NCBI RefSeq assembly: GCF_024166365.1
Contig: NC_064831.1
Span: 23,426,768-23,490,767 of the forward strand
Length of the DNA stretch: 64,000 bases
Source of the DNA: Elephas maximus indicus
Taxonomy: Eukaryota; Chordata; Mammalia; Proboscidea; Elephantidae
Direction of reading: 5' to 3'
The position numbers were made by a program, and so were the translations under genes. A model generated the notes under the pieces. The model was not told the origin of the DNA, searched no databases, and worked only from the letters and a program-made list of their open reading frames with translations. This document shows positions 58,765 to 64,000 of the stretch, one piece after another (positions within the stretch are counted from its first letter, which is position 1; every line of letters starts with the position of its first letter).

Positions 58765-61440
58765 ATGCTGTTGTTGTTAGGTGCTGTCAAGTCAGTTTGG
58801 ACTCAGTGACAACAGAATGAAGCACTGTCTGGTTCTGCCCCATCCTCACGATTGTTGCCATGTTTAAGCCCATTGTTGCAGCCACTGTGTCAATCTATCT
58901 CGTCCAGGGTCTTCCTCTTTTATTTCCACCCTCTACCTTACCAAGCACGATGTCCTTCTCTAGGTACTGGTCCCTCCTGATAACATGTCCAAAGTACCTG
59001 AGACAAGGCTTGCCATCCTCAATTCCAGGGAGCATTCTGCTTGTACTTATTCCAAGCCAGACTTGTTGGTTCTTTTGGCAATTCATGGTATATTCAATAT
59101 TTTCAGCACCATAATTAAAATGAATCAGTCCCTCTTCAGCCTTCTTTAGTCATTGTCCAGCTTTCCCATGTGTATGAGGTGATTGAAAACATCATGGCTT
59201 GGGTCAGGCACACCTTAGTCCTTAAAGTGGCATCTTTACTTTTCAACATTTTAAAGAGGTCTTTCGCAGCAGATTTGCCCAATGCAGTAAATACATCATT
59301 TGATTTCTCGACTGCTGCTTCTGTGGGTGTTGATTGTGGATCCAAATAAAATGAAATCCTTAACAATTTCAGTCTTTTCTCTGTTTATCATGATGATGCT
59401 TATTAGTCCATTTGTAAGGATTTTTGTTTTCTTTATGTTGAGGCGTATTCCATGCTGAAGGCTGTAGTCTTTGATCTTCTTCAGGAAGTGCTTCAAGTCC
59501 TCTTCACTTGCAGCAAGCAAGGTTGTGTCATCTGCATATTGCAGGTCATTAGTGAGTCTTTGTTCAATCCTGATGCCACGTTCCTCTTCATATAATACAG
59601 TTTCTCAGATTATTTGCTTAGCATACAGCCTGACTGAGTATGGTGAAAGGATACAGCCTCGATGCACACCTTTCCTGATTTTAAACCATGCAGTATCCCC
59701 TTGTTCTGCTGGAACCACTGCCTCTTGGTCTGTGTACAGGTTCCTAGTGAGCACAATTAAGTGTGTTGGAATTCCCATTCTTTGCAATGTTATGATCCAC
59801 ACAGTCCAGTGCCTTTGCATAGGGAATAAAACACAAGTGCATATCTTTCTGGTATTCTCTTCTTTCAGCCAAGATCCATCTGATATCTGGAATGATATCC
59901 TTCCTTCCATGTCTTCTGAATCCAGGTTGAATTTCTGGCAACTCGCTGTTGATGTACACCTGCAACTGTTTTTGAATTATCTTCAGCAAAATTTTGTTTG
60001 TGTGTGAGATTATGATATTATTTTATAATTTCCGCATTCAGTCGGATCACTTTTCTTTGGAGTAGGCACAAATATGGATCTCTTCTAGTCAGTTGGCCAG
60101 GTAGCTGTCTTGCAAATTGCTTGACATAGATGAGTGAGCACCTCCAGTGCTGCATCTGTTTGTTGAAACCTCTCAATTGGTACTCTGTCAATTCCCTTGA
60201 GCCTTGCTTTTCACCAAGGCCTTCAGTGTAGCTTGGACTTCTTCCTTCAGTATCATGGGTTCTTTGTCATATCCTACCTCCTAAAATGGTTGATCTTTGA
60301 CCAATTTGTTTTTGGTACAGTGACCCTGTATTCCTTCCATCTTCTTGTGATGCTTCCTGTATCGTTCAATATTTTGCCCATAGAATTCTTCAAAATTGCA
60401 ACTAGAGGCTTGACTATTTCTTCTCGAGATGTCCTTTGAAATCTTCAGTTCAGCTCTTTTACTTCATCATTTCTTCCATTTACTTTAGATACTTTGTGTT
60501 CAAGAGCACGTTTCAGAGTCTCTTCTGACATCCATTTTGCTCTTTTCTTTTTTTCCTGTCTTTTTAGTGACCTTATGCTTCCTTCATGTATGATGTCTTT
60601 GATGTCATTCCATAACTTGTCTGGTCTTCGGTCATTAGTGTTAAGTGCGACAATTCTGTTCTTGATATGGTCTCCAAATTTAGGTGGGATGTACTCAAGG
60701 TTGTATTTGGGCTCTCGCAGACTTGTTTTAGTTTTCTTCAGCTTCAGCTTGAAGTTGCATATGAGCAAGTGATGTTCTGTTCTGCAGTCAGCCCCTGGCC
60801 TTGTTCTGACTGACGATATTCAGCTTTTCCATCATCTCTTTCCACAGATGTAGTTGATTTGATTCCTGTGTTTTCTGTCTGGTGAGTGTAAAGTTGCTAT
60901 TTATGTTGTTGAAAAAACAATATTTGCAATGAATAAGTAGTTGGTCTTGCAAAATTCTGTCTTGGAATCTCTAATGTCATTTCTGTCACCAAGGCCATAT
61001 TTTCTAACTGTGGGTCCTTCTTCTTTGTTTCCAACTTTTGCATTCCAATCACCAGTAATTATCAATGCATTTTGATTGCATGTTTGATCAATTTCAGACT
61101 GAAGAAGATGGTAAAAATCATCAGTTTCCTCATATTTGGTATTAGTGGTTGGTACATAAATTTGAGTAATAGTCATATTAACTGTTTTCCTTGTAGGTGT
61201 ATGGATATTATCCTATCACTGACAGTGTTGTATTTCAGGATATATCTTGAAATGTTCTTTTTGACTATGAATGTGATGCCATTCCTCTTCAATTTTTTGT
61301 TCCTGGCATAGTAGACAATATGGTTGTCTGACTCAAAATGGCCAGTACCAGTCCATTTCAGCTCACTAATGCTTAGGATATCAGTCTTTATGGATTCCAT
61401 TTCATTATTGACAACTTTGAATTTTCCTAGATAGTTCCTA
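58765..61440 (-). mobile_element. RTE LINE, longest copy, with endonuclease and RT regions
   Basis: On the minus strand this 2.7-kb copy runs from an APE-type endonuclease (about 61.4-60.9 kb) through a connector to the RT and the 3' tail at 58775. The endonuclease part includes TDILSISELKW at about 61360 and ITGDWNAKVG at about 61040-61070, the catalytic GDWN motif. The RT has an intact Y-A-D-D near 59530 and AKALDCVDHN at about 59800. At least eight separate frames cover it, so it is broken by frameshifts and stops. The gene is close to complete but lacks its N-terminal codons. Confidence 0.92.
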
Positions 61441-63425
61441 ATAATAAGGGCCTTTTTTAAAAAAAAATTTTTCTATTTTCACATTCTTACGCCTATATCA
61501 GGTCACTGAGTATTTACTGAATGATCAGAGTGTTTTTTTTGTTTGGTTTGGTTTGGTTGGTTTTTTGCTTTCTAAGAAATGTGTACCAGGATGACTGTGA
61601 AGGACAGAGAAGCTAGTGGCTGGCATACCAGTTCTAAGGCTTTTGTAATTGTCCAAATGCCAGATGATGAGAAAATGGACCAGTTAGTGCTTGTTGGAAG
61701 AGGGAAAAGGTCACTGTCATCTCCTTTACTTTTCATGTTCAAGACCTACATGTATTTAAGGCCCAGTCTGACGGATGCCCCATCTACAAAATGTCCGCTA
61801 TTTCACTCTGCCTGACTTGTCTGCCTTCTCTAAACTCCCAGAATACTGCAGAATTTACCATTTTGTACCTTGAATTCTTATAGTATGTATGTCATGTCTC
61901 CCATGGCTTTCTAGTGTCAGAGAATAAAATGTTGAGTCATCTTTAGCTTAGTGCCCACTGGATGGTAGGTGTTTTAAGTGAAGTGAAACAGCCTACTTAG
62001 AGCTAATACAGCCTGCTGTGTTGTGGTGTTGGCGTCTGGTGTCATAAATCATCATTGATAGACGCTCACAGAGTCATATGCCTTATTTCACAACTGAGGA
62101 TGTAACTAATGTCTGGCTTCCTTTTGAGGAACTAAAAGGGGATACACAGAAGGGCCTCTTAATCTTTCTGCTTAGACTGAGTAAAATGAATGTACAAAGA
62201 ACCTTATTGGCAAAATTATAGTGATGACTGCTTAAAATGTTATTTCCTCAAGAAGAAAACAAATGCATCATTTCCAGGAAAATTATTTTTAGTAGGATTT
62301 TATTCTACTGAAGTTTAAAATGATAAATTTTGTTGCTATCAGTTTATTATAGAGAAGAATATGATTATCAAAGTCCATATTCAGTGGCTTTAATTTTTTG
62401 TTTTGAATTATTTCCTCCTGTGCTTTCTTATTAGTAGTTTTTTTTTTCCTTTAGGGCTTAAGATTGACAAGTTGATTTATCTTGTGTGAGGCAACAATCT
62501 CAAAAAAGTCATTATTTTAAAAATTCACCCAAAGGATATATTTTTTCCTGGAAAAAAAAAAAAAGTTGATTTTCTCAGCTTTGCTCGTATGAGATTATGG
62601 GCAAGCAGTCCTTAGCGCTGGCATGGGGACAAAACAGAAGCAGACCCTGGAGAGAGAGTTCAAAATTCATGGCAGTAAGCACATGTTCGGTATGCCAATA
62701 TTTATGGTGTCACAACCAAATTAAAGCCATACCCTCTGCTATTTCCGTGAGTACAGTTCCCAGGCTGCAAGAGGCTATGCCCATGTTTCCCAGTAAATTT
62801 ACAGACAATACTAATTAATGTCCAGGACCCTGAGAGACCAGACTATTTTTACATTTATTTCATTTCTTTCTGTGAGGGAGCATGGATTGTCTTCACTTAT
62901 TTCCTTTTTTGAAGTCACACAGAATTAGAAGGAATGTCATTCAGCAGATAGGAAGACTGACTTAGTACTGCGCGTGTAGTGTATTCATGCAGCTGTGTCC
63001 TAGTGTCCTTGGTTCTTAGGCTGCAGATGGGAGTGGGGAGGGAGAGTATTGTTCATTGATAGAGAACATGGACCGTGTCTTAGATGGATGGGTAACATAC
63101 AGTCTTTCATATCTTGTGCCTTACTCATGCTGTTAGAGAACCTGGATTGCACTATTTTGGAAAAAGAGAGACATCTTTTGGTAAGAAGACAGTTTATGTC
63201 TTCTGGTAATTTTTAAAATACTACGATCTAGGAAGTTTTTCAGAACAATAAGATTTCAGGAACATTGTTGGGAGTATATCTTATTTCTCTAAAAAGACAA
63301 TGCAATTTAGTAATTTAAGGTATAATAACTTATAAATTTATTATAATAAATTATAATAAAGTAAAATAAAAATATAAAAAATATTTGGCATTATTGGAAT
63401 TAGATTTAGTAGAAAATAAATACCA

Positions 63426-63573
63426 CAAAAACCAAACCTGCTGATTCCAACTCTTAGCAACCCTATAGGACAGAGTAGAAGTGCCCCGTAGAGTTTCCAG
63501 GGAGTGCCTGGTGGATTTGAACTGCCAGCCTTTTGGTCAGCAGCCATAGCTCTTAGCCACTGTGCCACTAGAA
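63426..63573 (-). mobile_element. AfroSINE, short form
   Basis: Read on +, it runs from 'caaaaaccaaacctgctgat' through 'accctataggacagagtaga' to 'ccactgtgccactagaatag'. About 13 bases are lost from the tail (the 'gccgtcgagtcg' part). Confidence 0.9.
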
Positions 63574-64000
63574 TAGCGCATCCTATTTGCTGGTGGATAT
63601 GATATTTGAGTGTGAGTGCATTCTTAATGATCCTTTTGAAAGTCCTAAGACCCTCCCAAATTCTTTCTTTAGATGAGAGTCTCTAGTCTGGAAAGCAATC
63701 TAGACAGGACCCAGATTGCTAGGTCTTTAATAGACTGGCTATTTGATTTTGCTCCTTGAGGGTGGGTTCTATAACCCAGTGTGGAAGGAACGTTTTGCAG
63801 AAAAATTGGTGACTCAACTTGAAAATCTTTTGTGCGATGGGGAAGGCTTTCTCATGTATAGAATAAAAGAATTTTTTTTAAAATTGCGCTTTAAATGAAA
63901 GCTTACAAATCAAGTCAGCTTCTCACACAAAAAGTTATACACACCTTGCTATGTACTCCTAGCTGCTGTCCCCCTAAGGAGACAGCATACTCCTCCTCTC

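Larger units (their letters stand above)
42818..64000 (+). other. PDGFC: PDGFC intron 1 (5' part, continues beyond window)
   Basis: The intron begins GTAAGACC and no second PDGFC exon (start of the CUB domain) was found before the window end. That fits the very long first intron known for this gene. Its first 3.2 kb (42818-45985) shows no recognised mobile element. Other stretches without recognised content are 46240-46556, 46726-47248, 47409-47683, 47847-48953, 50756-51054, 52376-54114, 54196-56208, 56723-57337, 58306-58764, 61441-63425 and 63574-64000. A 125-codon frame at 44960-45337 starts with GTG, not ATG, and has no recognised domain. Confidence 0.8.

Noticed and set aside
42818-64000. 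Second exon of PDGFC
   Set aside because: No segment encoding the start of the CUB domain with a splice acceptor was found; intron 1 of this gene is very long in other mammals.

Overview
This is mammalian nuclear DNA, almost certainly from an afrotherian and most likely an elephant or a close paenungulate relative. The evidence is the interspersed repeats. About 30 copies or fragments of a tRNA-headed SINE of the AfroSINE type and six fragments of an RTE-class LINE are scattered through the window, and the SINE and the RTE LINE share the same 3' tail. There are no bacterial genes, operons, rRNA or CRISPR. Nearly all short open frames are chance or repeat-derived.

The one protein-coding gene recognised is PDGFC (platelet-derived growth factor C) on the + strand. 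Its first coding exon (42700-42817) encodes the signal peptide and N-terminus and ends in a clean GTAAGA splice donor. It lies at the 3' edge of a CpG island (about 41.48-42.77 kb) that contains the promoter and a GC-rich 5' leader with two upstream ORFs, one of which overlaps the PDGFC start codon. Everything from 42818 to the window end is PDGFC intron 1. Everything before about 41.5 kb is upstream intergenic DNA.

Layout. 0-5.8 kb: 3' end of an L1, then LTRs, including a solo LTR with a perfect 5-bp target-site duplication. 5.8-19.4 kb: SINEs, MaLR-like LTRs and three RTE fragments, one carrying a twin-priming type inversion. 19.4-26 kb: old L1/HAL1-like sequence, a decayed minus-strand ERV-L pol beside a same-orientation LTR, and an L1 3' UTR. 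27.46-29.33 kb: an AT-rich 35-bp minisatellite of about 50 units. 29.3-31.4 kb: repeat-poor. 31.4-36.3 kb: MIR, SINEs and an old L1 with an internal 34-bp tandem repeat. 36.3-41.1 kb: repeat-poor upstream flank of PDGFC. 41.5-42.8 kb: promoter and exon 1. 42.8-64 kb: intron 1, first repeat-poor, then SINE- and RTE-rich, ending with the longest RTE copy (58.77-61.44 kb), which retains recognisable endonuclease and reverse transcriptase motifs.

I see no new multi-gene system. The points most worth checking are the PDGFC upstream ORFs and signal-peptide difference, the expanded AT minisatellite, the visible SINE-LINE tail sharing, the well-delimited insertion events, and the repeat-free stretches flanking the promoter as candidate regulatory DNA. 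Family names come from recognition by eye, without database comparison.
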